Notes: generated from the letters alone by a model not told the origin. Positions 16,591 to 26,784 are shown, numbered from the stretch's first letter. The stretch is DNA of 64,000 nucleotides from Chloroflexota bacterium (GCA_016875735.1 VGOW01000006.1:30855-94854); one strand, 5' to 3'. Numbers and translations: made by a program.

Positions 16591-17058
16591 ATGGATCTCA
16601 CCTCCGCCCTCAACTATGTCCGCGTCGGCGTCGCCGTTCTCGGCGCGTTCACTGCCGCGCTGTGGCTGTCGCTGATCATTTGGGCCTTCCGCGACATGCG
16701 TTCGCGCTCGCGAGATATTTTTGCCCAGTTCCTCGCCGCGCTGGTGGTGGCGGTGCTCAACATCCCCGGCCTCATCGTCTATCTCATCCTTCGCCCGCCG
16801 GAAACATTGTCGCAGGCCTACGCCCGTTCGTTGGAAGAAGAGGCGTTGTTGCAGGAGATCGAGGAACGATCCACGTGCCCCGGCTGTTCCCGCGCCGCTC
16901 ACGCCGAATGGCGCGTGTGCCCGTTCTGCCAAACGAAACTGAAAAAAACTTGCACGCAGTGCGGCGCGCAACTCGAATTGAATTGGAACGTGTGCGCCAT
17001 TTGCGGCACAGCCGCGCCGGGCAAAGAGGCCAAGATCGAGTTCGAGGCCGAAATATAA
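16591..17058 (+). CDS. Membrane-anchored double zinc-ribbon protein
   Basis: 155 residues. Two N-terminal membrane segments (VGVAVLGAFTAALWLSLIIW and FLAALVVAVLNIPGLIVYLI) are followed by a coiled stretch (SLEEEALLQEIEERS). Two zinc ribbons come next: CPGC...CPFC and CTQC...CAIC. Zinc-ribbon tails of this kind bind protein partners or nucleic acid; function unknown. It ends at a strong bidirectional terminator shared with the convergent enolase gene. Confidence 0.75.
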   Translation: MDLTSALNYVRVGVAVLGAFTAALWLSLIIWAFRDMRSRSRDIFAQFLAALVVAVLNIPGLIVYLILRPPETLSQAYARSLEEEALLQEIEERSTCPGCSRAAHAEWRVCPFCQTKLKKTCTQCGAQLELNWNVCAICGTAAPGKEAKIEFEAEI

Positions 17059-17060
17059 AA

Positions 17061-17093
17061 CACCCCGAAGGATCAGCCTTCGGGGCGTTCTTT

Positions 17094-17095
<2 letters not shown>
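17061..17095. terminator. Bidirectional intrinsic terminator between zinc-ribbon gene and eno
   Basis: Stem CCCCGAAGG (17063-17071) and CCTTCGGGG (17077-17085) with loop ATCAG. It is followed by TTCTTTTT on the plus strand, and by TTTT on the minus strand. It serves both convergent genes. Confidence 0.9.
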
Positions 17096-18380
<1,285 letters not shown>

Positions 18381-18445
18381 TTAGTCTCCGTGTTTGCGAT
18401 GAAAACTTCCCGCCAATTATAAGCCTGCCTTCGCGGCGCGCGGCC

Positions 18446-18478
18446 ATTTTGGAGTTTGAGATTTGAGGTTGGGAATTT
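18446..18478. repeat. Half-element (TTTGGAGTTTGAGATTTG words)
   Basis: A stretch of ttggagtttgagatttgagg words between eno and the cysteine desulfurase gene. The same vocabulary occurs at 30571-30608 and 40449-40535. It contributes the -35 region of the promoter at 18463-18492. Confidence 0.45.
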
Positions 18479-18492
18479 CAGCGTGATACAAT
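18463..18492 (+). promoter_or_regulatory. Sigma-70-like promoter, apparently leaderless, for the cysteine desulfurase gene
   Basis: TTGAGG (18463-18468), an 18-base spacer and TACAAT (18487-18492). A start seven bases downstream falls on the A of the ATG at 18499, predicting an mRNA with no leader. No Shine-Dalgarno sequence is visible before this ATG, which agrees. Confidence 0.55.
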
Positions 18493-18498
18493 CGACTC

Positions 18499-19644
18499 AT
18501 GCCCGATCCAATCTACCTCGATTACGCCGCCACCACTCCGGTGGACGCCGCCGTGCTCGAGGCCATGATGCCTTACTTCCGCGAGAACTTCGGCAACCCC
18601 TCGTCCATTCACCGCTGGGGGCGCAACGCCGAGAAAGCCATCGAGCAATCGCGGCGCGACATCGCCGCCGTCCTCGACTGCGAGCCGAACGAGATCATCT
18701 TCACTTCCTGCGGCACCGAGTCCGATAACCTCGGCCTGCGCGGCGCGGCGGTTGCCCAGCGCGAAGCGGGCCGCGGCAACCACCTCATCACCACCGCCAT
18801 CGAGCATCACGCCGTGTTGCACACCGCTGTGCAACTGCGCGATCACTACGGATTCGATCTGACGATCCTGCCCGTCGACGAGCATGGGCGCGTCCGCCTC
18901 TCCGACGTGGAGGCCGCCATTCGCCCCGACACGACTCTGATCTCGGTGATGTACGCCAACAACGAGATCGGCACCATTCAGCCCATTGCCGAGATTGCCG
19001 CGATAGCGCGCGCTCGCAACATCATCACCCACACCGACGCGGTGCAGGCCGCCAGCCAACTCGACGCGAACGTGAAACGTCTCGGCGCGGATATGCTCGC
19101 GCTCGGCGCGCACAAATTTTACGGGCCCAAAGGCGTGGGCGCATTGTATGTTCGCAAAGGCACGCCGATGATCCCCGCGCAAACCGGCGGCGGCCACGAA
19201 CGCGGGCGCCGCGCCGGAACATCGAACGTGCCGTACATCGTGGGCATGGCCGCCGCCCTCAAACTCGTGGCCGAGCGCCGCGAAACCGACAACGCCCGCT
19301 ACCGCCAACTGCGCGACAAACTGATCGCCGCCCTCACCCAAATTCCCGACTCGCGGCTCACCGGCCACCCCGAATACCGTCTTCCCAATCATTCGTCCTT
19401 CGTCTTTCGCGGCATCGACGGCAACGAACTGCTCATGCGCCTCGATCTCGAAGGCCTCGCCGCCTCGTCCGGCTCGGCCTGCAAAACCGGCGACCCCGAA
19501 CCGTCGGAGGTGATCACCGCCCTCGGTTATGAGCGCGATTGGGCGCTGGGCTCACTGCGATTGACGGTGGGCAGGCCGACGACGGAAGTGGAAGTGGAGA
19601 GGGCGGTGGAGGTGGTGACGAGAGTGGTGGGGGGAATGAAATGA
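18499..19644 (+). CDS. Cysteine desulfurase (NifS/IscS type)
   Basis: 381 residues. The PLP lysine lies in LALGAHKFYGPKGVGALYVR. The catalytic cysteine loop is SSGSACKTGDPEPSEV near residue 328. The N-terminus IYLDYAATTPVD is standard. It takes sulfur from cysteine and passes it on as persulfide, here most likely to MnmA, encoded two genes downstream. The stop overlaps the ATG of the Fic gene (ATGA). An iron-sulfur or selenium role is also possible. Confidence 0.92.
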   Translation: MPDPIYLDYAATTPVDAAVLEAMMPYFRENFGNPSSIHRWGRNAEKAIEQSRRDIAAVLDCEPNEIIFTSCGTESDNLGLRGAAVAQREAGRGNHLITTAIEHHAVLHTAVQLRDHYGFDLTILPVDEHGRVRLSDVEAAIRPDTTLISVMYANNEIGTIQPIAEIAAIARARNIITHTDAVQAASQLDANVKRLGADMLALGAHKFYGPKGVGALYVRKGTPMIPAQTGGGHERGRRAGTSNVPYIVGMAAALKLVAERRETDNARYRQLRDKLIAALTQIPDSRLTGHPEYRLPNHSSFVFRGIDGNELLMRLDLEGLAASSGSACKTGDPEPSEVITALGYERDWALGSLRLTVGRPTTEVEVERAVEVVTRVVGGMK

Positions 19645-20378
19645 ATCTTTCTGAAATTCTTCGGCGCGTTGCTCAGAAGAAAGAGGTTCTCGACTCGCGC
19701 CGCCCATTGCCTGCCCCTGCCCTCACTAATCTCAAGAGCTACTTTGACGTGGAGTGGACGTACAACTCGAATGCTATCGAAGGCTCGACGCTCACGTTGC
19801 AGGAGACGAAAGTCGTTATCGAGCATGGCCTCACCATCGGCGGCAAAACGCTGACCGAACATCTCGAGGCCGTCAACCACAAACACGCGATCGATTTTGT
19901 GGAGGCGCTGGCAAAGGAAGACGAGCCGCTGACCGAACACAACATCCGCCAGATCCATGCGCTGATCCTGAAAGGAATCGACGACGAAGAGGCCGGGCGT
20001 TACCGACGAGGGCAGGTTCTCATCAGCGGTTCAAGCTACGTGCCGCCCGATGCCGTAGCAGTTCCGGGGCTGATGATGGATTTTGCGAAATGGCTGAACG
20101 ACGCCGGGCAAACGCTCACCACCCTCGAACGCGCCGCGCTGGCTCATTTTCAGTTGGTTCATATTCATCCATTTAGCGACGGCAACGGGAGGACAGCAAG
20201 GTTGCTGATGAACTTGATTCTCTTTCGCGATGGCTACCCTCCGACAGTCATTCGCAACCAAGATCGCCTTGCTTATTACACTGCGTTGGATCAAGCACAC
20301 GGCGGCGATACCGGGCCATTCGTCCTCATGGTGGCCGAGGCCGTCGAAAAGTCGCTGGATGTTTTCCTCGCGGCGTAA
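19641..20378 (+). CDS. Fic family protein (AMPylase-type)
   Basis: 245 residues from the ATG overlapping the previous stop. The Fic motif HPFSDGNGRTAR (about residues 175-186) is intact, including the catalytic histidine. An N-terminal inhibitory helix with SNAIEG lies near residues 43-48, as in autoinhibited class II Fic proteins. Fic enzymes transfer AMP or other nucleotide parts to protein hydroxyls. No antitoxin gene is present, which fits self-inhibition. Its position between nifS and mnmA, abutting both, is unusual. Confidence 0.88.
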   Translation: MNLSEILRRVAQKKEVLDSRRPLPAPALTNLKSYFDVEWTYNSNAIEGSTLTLQETKVVIEHGLTIGGKTLTEHLEAVNHKHAIDFVEALAKEDEPLTEHNIRQIHALILKGIDDEEAGRYRRGQVLISGSSYVPPDAVAVPGLMMDFAKWLNDAGQTLTTLERAALAHFQLVHIHPFSDGNGRTARLLMNLILFRDGYPPTVIRNQDRLAYYTALDQAHGGDTGPFVLMVAEAVEKSLDVFLAA

Positions 20379-21512
20379 TTGAATTTCGGGAGTCGGCTTT
20401 TGGGATTTGCGACCAAAGTCGTCATCGCCATGTCCGGCGGGGTGGATAGTTCGGCGGCGGCGGCTCTGCTCAAAACGCAGGGGCATGAGGTGATCGGGCT
20501 GATGATGCGGCTGTGGAGCGAGCCGGGCCGCGAAGAGCTCAATCGTTGCTGCGCGCCCGACTCGATGGCCGCCGCCCGCCGAGTCGCCGAGTCGCTCGAC
20601 ATCCCTTTCTACGTTATCGACACGAAAGATGTCTTCCGAGAGAAGATCGTCCAGTTCTTCATCGACGGCTACACCAGCGGCGTGACTCCCAACCCGTGCC
20701 TCGAATGCAACCGCCACATCCGCTGGGACTTTCTCCTCGACAAAGCCCTCTCGCTCGGCGCAACCCACCTCGCCACCGGCCACTACGCGCGCGTGCGCCA
20801 ACTCCCCTCTCCCATGAGCGAAGCGAATGGGGGAGGGGCCGGGGGTGGGGGCGCATATCAATTACTAAAATCCACCGACGCCCAAAAGGATCAATCCTAC
20901 GTCCTCAGCGTGCTCGGCCAAGCGCAACTCGCTCGCGCCATGTTTCCCGTTGGCGATTACACCAAAGCGCAAGCGCGCGAACTGGCGCGCAGGTTCAACT
21001 TGCCCGCCGCCGAACGCGCCGACTCGCAAGACCTGTGCTTCATCGCCGACAAAGATTATCACCGCTTCCTGGCCGCTCACGCGCCCGGCATTGCCGCGCC
21101 CGGCCCCATTGTGGATCGCGCGGGCAAAGTGCTCGGCCAACACAAAGGCCTGCCTTTCTACACCATCGGCCAGCGCAAAGGCATCGGCCTCGCCGCCGCC
21201 GAAGCCTATTACGTTTTGGATACCGACCCGGAGCGCAACGCTCTGATCGTCGGATTCGAATCGGAACTGGGGCAGGCGACGATGCGGGTTGGCCGCGTCA
21301 ACTGGGTATCGGGGATCGCGCCGGAAGAATCTTTCACCGCCGGGATCAAAATCCGATACAAGGCCGCCGAGCGGCGGGGCGCCGTCACCCCGATTGGAAA
21401 CGATCGCGCCGAAGCGTCGCTCGATGAACCGGCGCGCGACATCACGCCGGGGCAGGCCGCCGTATTTTACGATGGCGATGTTTGTCTCGGAGGAGGGATC
21501 ATTTTGCGATGA
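20379..21512 (+). CDS. mnmA: tRNA-specific 2-thiouridylase MnmA
   Basis: 377 residues from a TTG directly after the Fic stop. The PP-loop SGGVDS is at residues 19-24. The catalytic cysteine pair is in TPNPCLECNRHIRWD and ADSQDLCFIADKDYHRF, and GLPFYTIGQRKGIG is conserved. It thiolates U34 of Lys, Glu and Gln tRNAs using sulfur relayed from a desulfurase such as the one upstream. A glycine-rich insert (about residues 142-157) is encoded by a repeat element. The first ~10 residues are not conserved. Confidence 0.93.
   Translation: MNFGSRLLGFATKVVIAMSGGVDSSAAAALLKTQGHEVIGLMMRLWSEPGREELNRCCAPDSMAAARRVAESLDIPFYVIDTKDVFREKIVQFFIDGYTSGVTPNPCLECNRHIRWDFLLDKALSLGATHLATGHYARVRQLPSPMSEANGGGAGGGGAYQLLKSTDAQKDQSYVLSVLGQAQLARAMFPVGDYTKAQARELARRFNLPAAERADSQDLCFIADKDYHRFLAAHAPGIAAPGPIVDRAGKVLGQHKGLPFYTIGQRKGIGLAAAEAYYVLDTDPERNALIVGFESELGQATMRVGRVNWVSGIAPEESFTAGIKIRYKAAERRGAVTPIGNDRAEASLDEPARDITPGQAAVFYDGDVCLGGGIILR
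20802..20851. repeat. In-frame inverted-repeat insert in mnmA (CCCCTCTCCCAT / ATGGGGGAGGGG)
   Basis: Arms 20804-20814 and 20827-20838 are complementary with one mismatch, followed by more g-runs. It encodes PSPMSEANGGGAGGGGA, a loop absent from typical MnmA at this point. Confidence 0.65.
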
Positions 21513-21775
21513 CCACCGGAGCACTGCTTTTTGCATTCATCCTTTCCACGCTGTACGGCGCAGGGTTTCATTTGTGGCAGGGCGGCAGCGCGCGGCGATT
21601 GCTTCTCTATTTGCTCGCCAGTTGGATGGGGTTTGCGCTGGGGCATGTGGCTGGAGAGGTATTCAAGATCACGATGTGGAGCGCGGGGCCCCTGCACATT
21701 CTGCCTGCCAGTCTCGGCAGTGGCATTGCCCTCTTCGCCGCGCGATGGTTGGCGAGGCGCGAGACACAAAATTAA
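21509..21775 (+). CDS. Small hydrophobic membrane protein
   Basis: 88 residues with about three membrane segments (MTTGALLFAFILSTLYGAGF, LLLYLLASWMGFALGHVAGE, LHILPASLGSGIALFAARWL). The ATG overlaps the mnmA stop (ATGA), so it belongs to that operon. No family recognised. Confidence 0.6.
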   Translation: MTTGALLFAFILSTLYGAGFHLWQGGSARRLLLYLLASWMGFALGHVAGEVFKITMWSAGPLHILPASLGSGIALFAARWLARRETQN

Positions 21776-21780
21776 TCTGC

Positions 21781-21786
21781 TATAAT
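21781..21786 (+). promoter_or_regulatory. -10 box with almost no leader
   Basis: Perfect TATAAT nine bases before the ATG at 21796. The expected start near 21793 leaves about three leader bases. No clear -35 box. Confidence 0.4.
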
Positions 21787-21795
21787 CTCAGCGCA

Positions 21796-22233
21796 ATGTC
21801 CGCACTTCCTCCGCCCGCCCCGCCATCGCAACCCGAACCCGGCCTCACTCCCGAACAGCGCCGCATGGTGTTCATGAGTCTGGCGGGGTTGGTGGTGATC
21901 ATCGCCCTCATGGGCGTCGCCGTGTATTTCATGGTGAAGAACCCCGCGGCCACCACCGTCATCCGCGACATCTTCATCATTTTCATGGCCCTCGAGTCGC
22001 TGGTCATCGGCGTGGCGCTGATCATTTTGATGATTCAGCTGGCGCGGCTCACCAATTTGCTCCAGCACGAAATCAAACCGATCCTCGAAAACACTAACGA
22101 GACGGTGAACACGGTGCGCGGCACGGCCATCTTCGTCAGCGAGAATCTGGTGGACCCGGTGATGAAGCTCAATGGATACATCGCCGCGCTTGGCAAGTTC
22201 TTCGAACTTATCAACGTCGTCACCAAAAAGTAG
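21796..22233 (+). CDS. Two-helix membrane protein
   Basis: 145 residues from the ATG at 21796. A proline-rich N-terminus precedes two membrane helices (MVFMSLAGLVVIIALMGVAV and FIIFMALESLVIGVALIILM). A C-terminal amphipathic region of about 70 residues (HEIKPILENTNETVNTVRGT) resembles DUF948/YtxH-type envelope proteins. It lies 45 bases before a YtxH gene, so the two probably act together at the membrane. Function unknown. Confidence 0.65.
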   Translation: MSALPPPAPPSQPEPGLTPEQRRMVFMSLAGLVVIIALMGVAVYFMVKNPAATTVIRDIFIIFMALESLVIGVALIILMIQLARLTNLLQHEIKPILENTNETVNTVRGTAIFVSENLVDPVMKLNGYIAALGKFFELINVVTKK

Positions 22234-22235
22234 GA

Positions 22236-22253
22236 GGCGGTTCGCGGACCGCC
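22236..22253. repeat. Small perfect hairpin in the YtxH leader
   Basis: GGCGGT (22236-22241) and ACCGCC (22248-22253) with a six-base loop, directly after the stop of the preceding gene. No T-run, so it is more likely an mRNA processing or stability hairpin than a terminator. Confidence 0.4.
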
Positions 22254-22278
22254 CACATGAAGCAAGAAGGAGATTCCT

Positions 22279-22686
22279 ATGGCAAGAGAAGACAACGATA
22301 GCGACATTGGCGCGTTCCTCACCGGGTTCGTCATCGGCGGGCTGGTGGGCGCGGCAGTCGCGCTCATCCTCGCGCCGCAATCGGGCGCGGAAACCCGCGA
22401 ACAGATTCGGCAGAAGGGCATTGAATTGCGGACGCAGGGCGAAGAGACTCTGACCGAGGCTCGCCACCGCACGGAGGCCGCCGCCGCCGATGCCCGCGCT
22501 CGCGCCGAAAAGTTGGCCGCCGACGCCCGCCTGCGCGCCGAAGAAATGGCGAAGCAGGGCCGCGTGGTGATCGAAGAACAGCGAGCCAAACTTCAGGATG
22601 CGATTGAATCTGGAAAGAAGGCCGTGACCAGCCGCGGCAAATCCGGCGAAGCCGCTCCCGCCGACACGCCGCCCGCTTCGGCGTGA
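22279..22686 (+). CDS. YtxH-domain protein
   Basis: 135 residues. A glycine-rich membrane helix (FLTGFVIGGLVGAAVALILA) is followed by PQSGAETREQIRQKGIELR, the YtxH signature, then a long Ala/Glu/Arg-rich helix likely to form a coiled coil, and a Pro/Ala tail. The site AAGGAG precedes the ATG. YtxH proteins are general-stress envelope proteins of unclear function. It ends at an intrinsic terminator. Confidence 0.8.
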   Translation: MAREDNDSDIGAFLTGFVIGGLVGAAVALILAPQSGAETREQIRQKGIELRTQGEETLTEARHRTEAAAADARARAEKLAADARLRAEEMAKQGRVVIEEQRAKLQDAIESGKKAVTSRGKSGEAAPADTPPASA

Positions 22687-22695
22687 TCGGGCATC

Positions 22696-22737
22696 GAATC
22701 AAAACACCCCGCCACGACGACGGGGTGTTTTTGATTC
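22696..22737 (+). terminator. Intrinsic terminator after the YtxH gene
   Basis: Stem AAAACACCCCG (22701-22711) and CGGGGTGTTTT (22721-22731) with a nine-base loop, followed by further T residues. The symmetrical A/T ends could also let it stop leftward transcripts. Confidence 0.85.
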
Positions 22738-22822
22738 ACCACAGAGAGATTTCGCACACAGATTCACACAGATGGGCGCCGATTCGGAACATCAGTGTTT
22801 GTCCGTGTTCATCTGTGCACAG
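22738..22822. repeat. Quasi-tandem inverted-repeat element (CACAGATG / CATCTGTG)
   Basis: CACAGATG (22767-22774) pairs with CATCTGTG (22810-22817). Degenerate cacagattcacacagatg and gtccgtgttcatctgtg copies surround them. It lies between the YtxH terminator and the nnr stop. Confidence 0.65.
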
Positions 22823-24388
22823 TCATGATCCGAGTTCTGCGAACACTTTCGGCAACGCGGTCAGCAGATCGCTTGCGGCCACGCTGATCGTCGCGCCCAA
22901 TGTTTGCGCGGCGATCTCTCCGGCGCGGCCATGAACGTATGCGCCCGTCACCGCCGCCTCGAACGGATCCAATCCCTGCGCCAGCAAACTGCCGATGATG
23001 CCCGACAGCACATCGCCCGACCCGGCCTTTGCCAGCGCGGGGGTGGCGAACGGCTCGATGGCGGCGCGGCCATCGGGTGCGGCCACAACGGTGAACGCGC
23101 CTTTGAGCAGAACCACGCGCCCCCACTGCGCGGCAAACTTGCGCGCCGCGCCGAGCCGGTCGGCCTGAATTGTTTTCGTGTCCAGCGCGGTGAGCGCGGC
23201 CATTTCGCCGGGGTGCGGCGTGAGCACCGACGGCTTCGGCAGTCGATCCGGCCAACCTTCGATCTGCGCGAGCAATCGCAATCCGTCGGCGTCAATGAGT
23301 AGGGGCGATTCGTGAATCGCCCCGATCAACCCGCGCAAAAATTCTTTCGTCGTCTCTTCGAGTCCCCAGCCCGGCCCGATCACCAGCGCATCCGCTTTGC
23401 CCAACATCGGATGCGCCGCCTCCAATGCGCTCTCGGCGATGAAACCGTTGGCGTGCGGAAGCGGTTGCCACGTCGCTTCGATGAGCGATCCGGCGAGGAT
23501 GGGGTGAATGGGATCGGGCACGGCCATGGTCACCAGCCCGGCCCCACTGCGAATGGCCGCCGCCCCCACGAGATAAGCCGCGCCCGTGTAGTTTTTAGAT
23601 CCGGCCACCACGAGCAGTCGGCCAAAATCATATTTATGCGCGGCGCGCGATCGTTTGGGCAGAGCGGCGCGCGCGCGAGTCGCATCGGCCAGTTCGAGGG
23701 TGATCGATTTGAGTCCGGGCAGGTCGTCGGGCCAGCCGATGGGGGCGATGATGAGTTGGCCGAGGTGATCGGCGGCGGGAAATTTGTATTGCCCGATCTT
23801 GGCCGCGCCGAAGGTGACGGTGACATTGGCGCAGATGGTGTTGGCATCCACTTCGCCCGTGTCGCACTCCGTGCCGGAAGGGACATCGACGGCGACAACG
23901 CCGGGGCACGGCAATGCCGTACCCTCACGCGATGCGATGCGCCGCTTGACAACGCCGAGCAATTGGGCGGCGTTGCCTTTCAGCGGCAATCGCGCGCCCG
24001 TGCCGAAGAGCGCATCAATGACAATGGTGGCGCTGTCGAGCAGCTGTTTGAGCACGCGCCCTTGCGAATCATTTTCGGAGTCGGCGATGAAGAGGGAGCG
24101 TTGGCGGAGGGCGATCACTTTTGAGTCAGACTCGTCGGGCGGCTTGAGGCAATACACTTTCACCGCCGCGCCCGCGTCATGCAAATGGCGGGCGCACACG
24201 AGTCCATCGCCGCCGTTGTTGCCCGGCCCGGCGAGAATGAGCGCGGTCGTTTCGGAGGGAACGGCGCGGGCCAGCACGGCTTCGGCCACTGCGCGCCCGG
24301 CCAATTCCATCATCGCCGCATACGACACGCCCGCCGTATCGGCTTCGGCTTCGAGGCGGCGCATCTCGTCAATGGTGACGATTTTCAT
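22823..24388 (-). CDS. nnr: Bifunctional NAD(P)H-hydrate epimerase / ADP-dependent NAD(P)H-hydrate dehydratase
   Basis: 521 residues. The N-terminal YjeF_N epimerase domain has GPGNNGGDGLVCARHL and VDVPSG. The C-terminal kinase-fold dehydratase has VVAGSKNYTGAAYLVGAAAI, VLTPHPGEMAAL and KAGSGDVLSGIIGSLLAQG. Together they repair hydrated NADH/NADPH. Both domains look complete. Confidence 0.93.
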   Translation of the reverse strand: MKIVTIDEMRRLEAEADTAGVSYAAMMELAGRAVAEAVLARAVPSETTALILAGPGNNGGDGLVCARHLHDAGAAVKVYCLKPPDESDSKVIALRQRSLFIADSENDSQGRVLKQLLDSATIVIDALFGTGARLPLKGNAAQLLGVVKRRIASREGTALPCPGVVAVDVPSGTECDTGEVDANTICANVTVTFGAAKIGQYKFPAADHLGQLIIAPIGWPDDLPGLKSITLELADATRARAALPKRSRAAHKYDFGRLLVVAGSKNYTGAAYLVGAAAIRSGAGLVTMAVPDPIHPILAGSLIEATWQPLPHANGFIAESALEAAHPMLGKADALVIGPGWGLEETTKEFLRGLIGAIHESPLLIDADGLRLLAQIEGWPDRLPKPSVLTPHPGEMAALTALDTKTIQADRLGAARKFAAQWGRVVLLKGAFTVVAAPDGRAAIEPFATPALAKAGSGDVLSGIIGSLLAQGLDPFEAAVTGAYVHGRAGEIAAQTLGATISVAASDLLTALPKVFAELGS

Positions 24389-24399
24389 TCGGGGAAAGA

Positions 24400-24449
24400 T
24401 TCACCGCAGAGATCGCTGAAAGAAATCTCTGCGCGCTCCCTGCGGTGAA
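24400..24449. repeat. Inverted-repeat element (TTCACCGCAG / CTGCGGTGAA)
   Basis: Outer arms 24400-24409 and 24440-24449 are perfect 10-base complements. Inner AGAGAT (24408-24413) pairs with ATCTCT (24425-24430). It fills the gap between nnr and the kinase-propeller gene. Confidence 0.75.
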
Positions 24450-24455
24450 AGCGGG

Positions 24456-26730
24456 CTAGGGGTAGAAGCGCGATGCGCCGCCGTAAGTGGCAAACCACAC
24501 TCCGCCGAAATCGTCCACGAAGACATCGAAGACGAGGGCGTGGATGAGGCCATCGGACATGGAATACCGCTCCCATGTCGAGCCGTCGAAGTGCGCCGCG
24601 CCTTCGCTTGTGCCGAACCACAGTGTGCCGTCGCGCGTGACGGTGATGCTGTTGACGTATGGCGGCAATTCATCGCCGAAGTGCTGCCAGTCGCCGTCGG
24701 CAAAACGATAAACGCCCGCGCCGTCGGTCGCCGCCCAGATCGCGCCGCTGGAGTCTTCGGCGATGTCGAAGATGGCCGCCTCGTACCCGAACAGATTGCT
24801 GCTGCCATATACAGTCAGGGCGCCATCGGGCAGGTAGTGGCTGAGCTGCGTTTCGCCGCTGACCCATATCGAGCCGTCGGAGGCGGCGAAGATGGCGCGA
24901 ATGAAATTCGAGGTCAGGCCGAAGTCGGCGCCGGAGAGGAGGCGGGTGATCGTCGTCCCGTCGAAGACGGCCACGCCGTGCCATCGGGCGCGAGGGTGGT
25001 GTCGCGAATTTGATAATCGGGAGTCAGCCCGTGTTCTGCGCCGATGTGAATCCGCTCACTGCCGTCGATGATCCAGAATCCTTGATCGTACTCGCTCACC
25101 CACAATCGCTCCTGCGAGTCGAAGAACAGCGGCGGGCCCGGAATGTCGCCCGGCCCCTCGCTCCATGTTTCTGCCAACGGATCGAGCACCGCCACGCGCG
25201 CGCCGTAAGCCTCGACAAACCACAGCATGCCGTCGGGGGCGGGGATAATTTTGCCAAGCGAGGGCGGCCCCGGGATATTGGGCACGATGCGCTGCGAGAA
25301 CTCATCGCCATCGAATCGAATCAACCCCGCGCCTTCGGCGGCAAAATAGATATTGCCATCGGCGTCGCGCGCCACGCCGTACAAATTATAGGTTGGCATG
25401 TCGCCGGTTTGCTGGCTGAACTCCTGCCAATCGCCTTTGGCGGAGTCGAACCGCCACGCGCCGCCGCCGCCGGTGGTGAATCGATCGACGATGTCGCCCG
25501 TGAATCGATCCCACACGGTGACACTGCCGGGTCCGTAAGCGATGATGTCTCTGTCGACCGCGATGACGCCGAAGAGAAAGTTGCCCGCCGCCCACGATGT
25601 CCACCCACCCTCTCTCTGAACAGTGACCACCACCTCGGGAGTCGCCGTCGATTCGGCGGTGGGCACGACAACTTCGCTGGGCGCGGCGGTCGCGCCGACG
25701 GCCGCCGCGCTTGCGGTGGCGTTTTGTTTTTGAGTCTGGCCCCGAATGGCAAGTATTCCGGCGCACAGACAACACACCACAAACAGCGTTGCTCCGCCAA
25801 TGAGCGCCATGGTAGGAATCTTCGATTTGCGCGGAGGCGGGGGCGGTTTGAGATGGGTTGTGGGTTGCGCGGGGGAGGCGGCTTCGCCGCAGGCGCGGGG
25901 GCCGGAGCCGTGAGCGCGTGCTTCCACGCATTCAGAAATTCTTTGCATGTCGCAAAACGATCGTTGCGATCTTTTGCCAGCGCTTTGAGCAGAACGCGCT
26001 CGATGTCGGGCGAAACGCCGGGCTTGAGTTCGGACGGCAGAGGCAGGGGCGCTTGCATTTGTTTGAGGATCACCGCCAGCGGGGTTTCGGCCTCGAACGG
26101 CACGCGGCCGGTGATCATCTCATACAACACGATGCCAAGCGAATAAATATCGGAACGCTGATCGAGTTTCTCGCCCTGCGCTTGCTCCGGGCTCATGTAC
26201 GCCGGAGTGCCGGTGACCGCGCCAGTGGCGGTGAGCTGCGCCGCGCCTTCCATCAGTTTGGCAATGCCGAAATCGGTGAGGAACACATCGCCCCGCGTGT
26301 TGACCAGCACGTTGGAGGGTTTGATGTCGCGGTGAATGACGCCGCGCTCGTGAGCGTAGCCCAGCGCGTCGGCGAGCTGGGTGAACAGCCGGTCGATCTC
26401 TGGCATCGATAACGGGCCGGAGCGGATGCGCTCTTTGAGGGTGCCCGTGTCGAGGAAGCGCATCACAAAATAATGAATGCCGCCGCTCTCGCCGAAGTCG
26501 TGCACGGGCAGAATGTGCGGATGCTCAAGGTTGGCGATGGTGCGCGCCTCCTGCTGAAAGCGGCTCATGAATTCTGGGCTGGAGGCGAATTCTTTGGGCA
26601 ACACTTTCACCGCCACGTAGCGATCCATCGCCGGGTGGTAGGCTTTGTACACCGTAGCCATACCGCCCTGCCCGATTTGGCTGATGATGCGATAGGGGCC
26701 TAACTGTTGACCGGGTTGGACATCGTTCAT
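24456..26730 (-). pseudogene. Receptor-like Ser/Thr protein kinase with membrane helix and beta-propeller sensor, two frame breaks
   Basis: The kinase domain reads from the ATG at 26730: IGQGGMATVYKA, VAVKVL, HRDIKPSNVLV, DFGIAKL and MSPEQAQG are all intact. The frame is lost at a five-C run near 25873-25895; one extra C would join PAAKPPPP to the next frame. That frame carries a proline linker, the helix ALIGGATLFVVCCLCAGILA and several propeller blades. A second break near 24974-24985 falls at a blade motif (LAPDGT, then GVAVFDGTTITR), where a few residues seem missing. The last frame runs to 24456. If intact it would be a one-component sensor kinase signalling from outside the cell. Sequencing error is possible. 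Confidence 0.8.
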
Positions 26731-26784
26731 GAGAGTCTCGATTGCCGACTGCGGATTGGTGATGGAGGGCTCAACGATCAGAAA

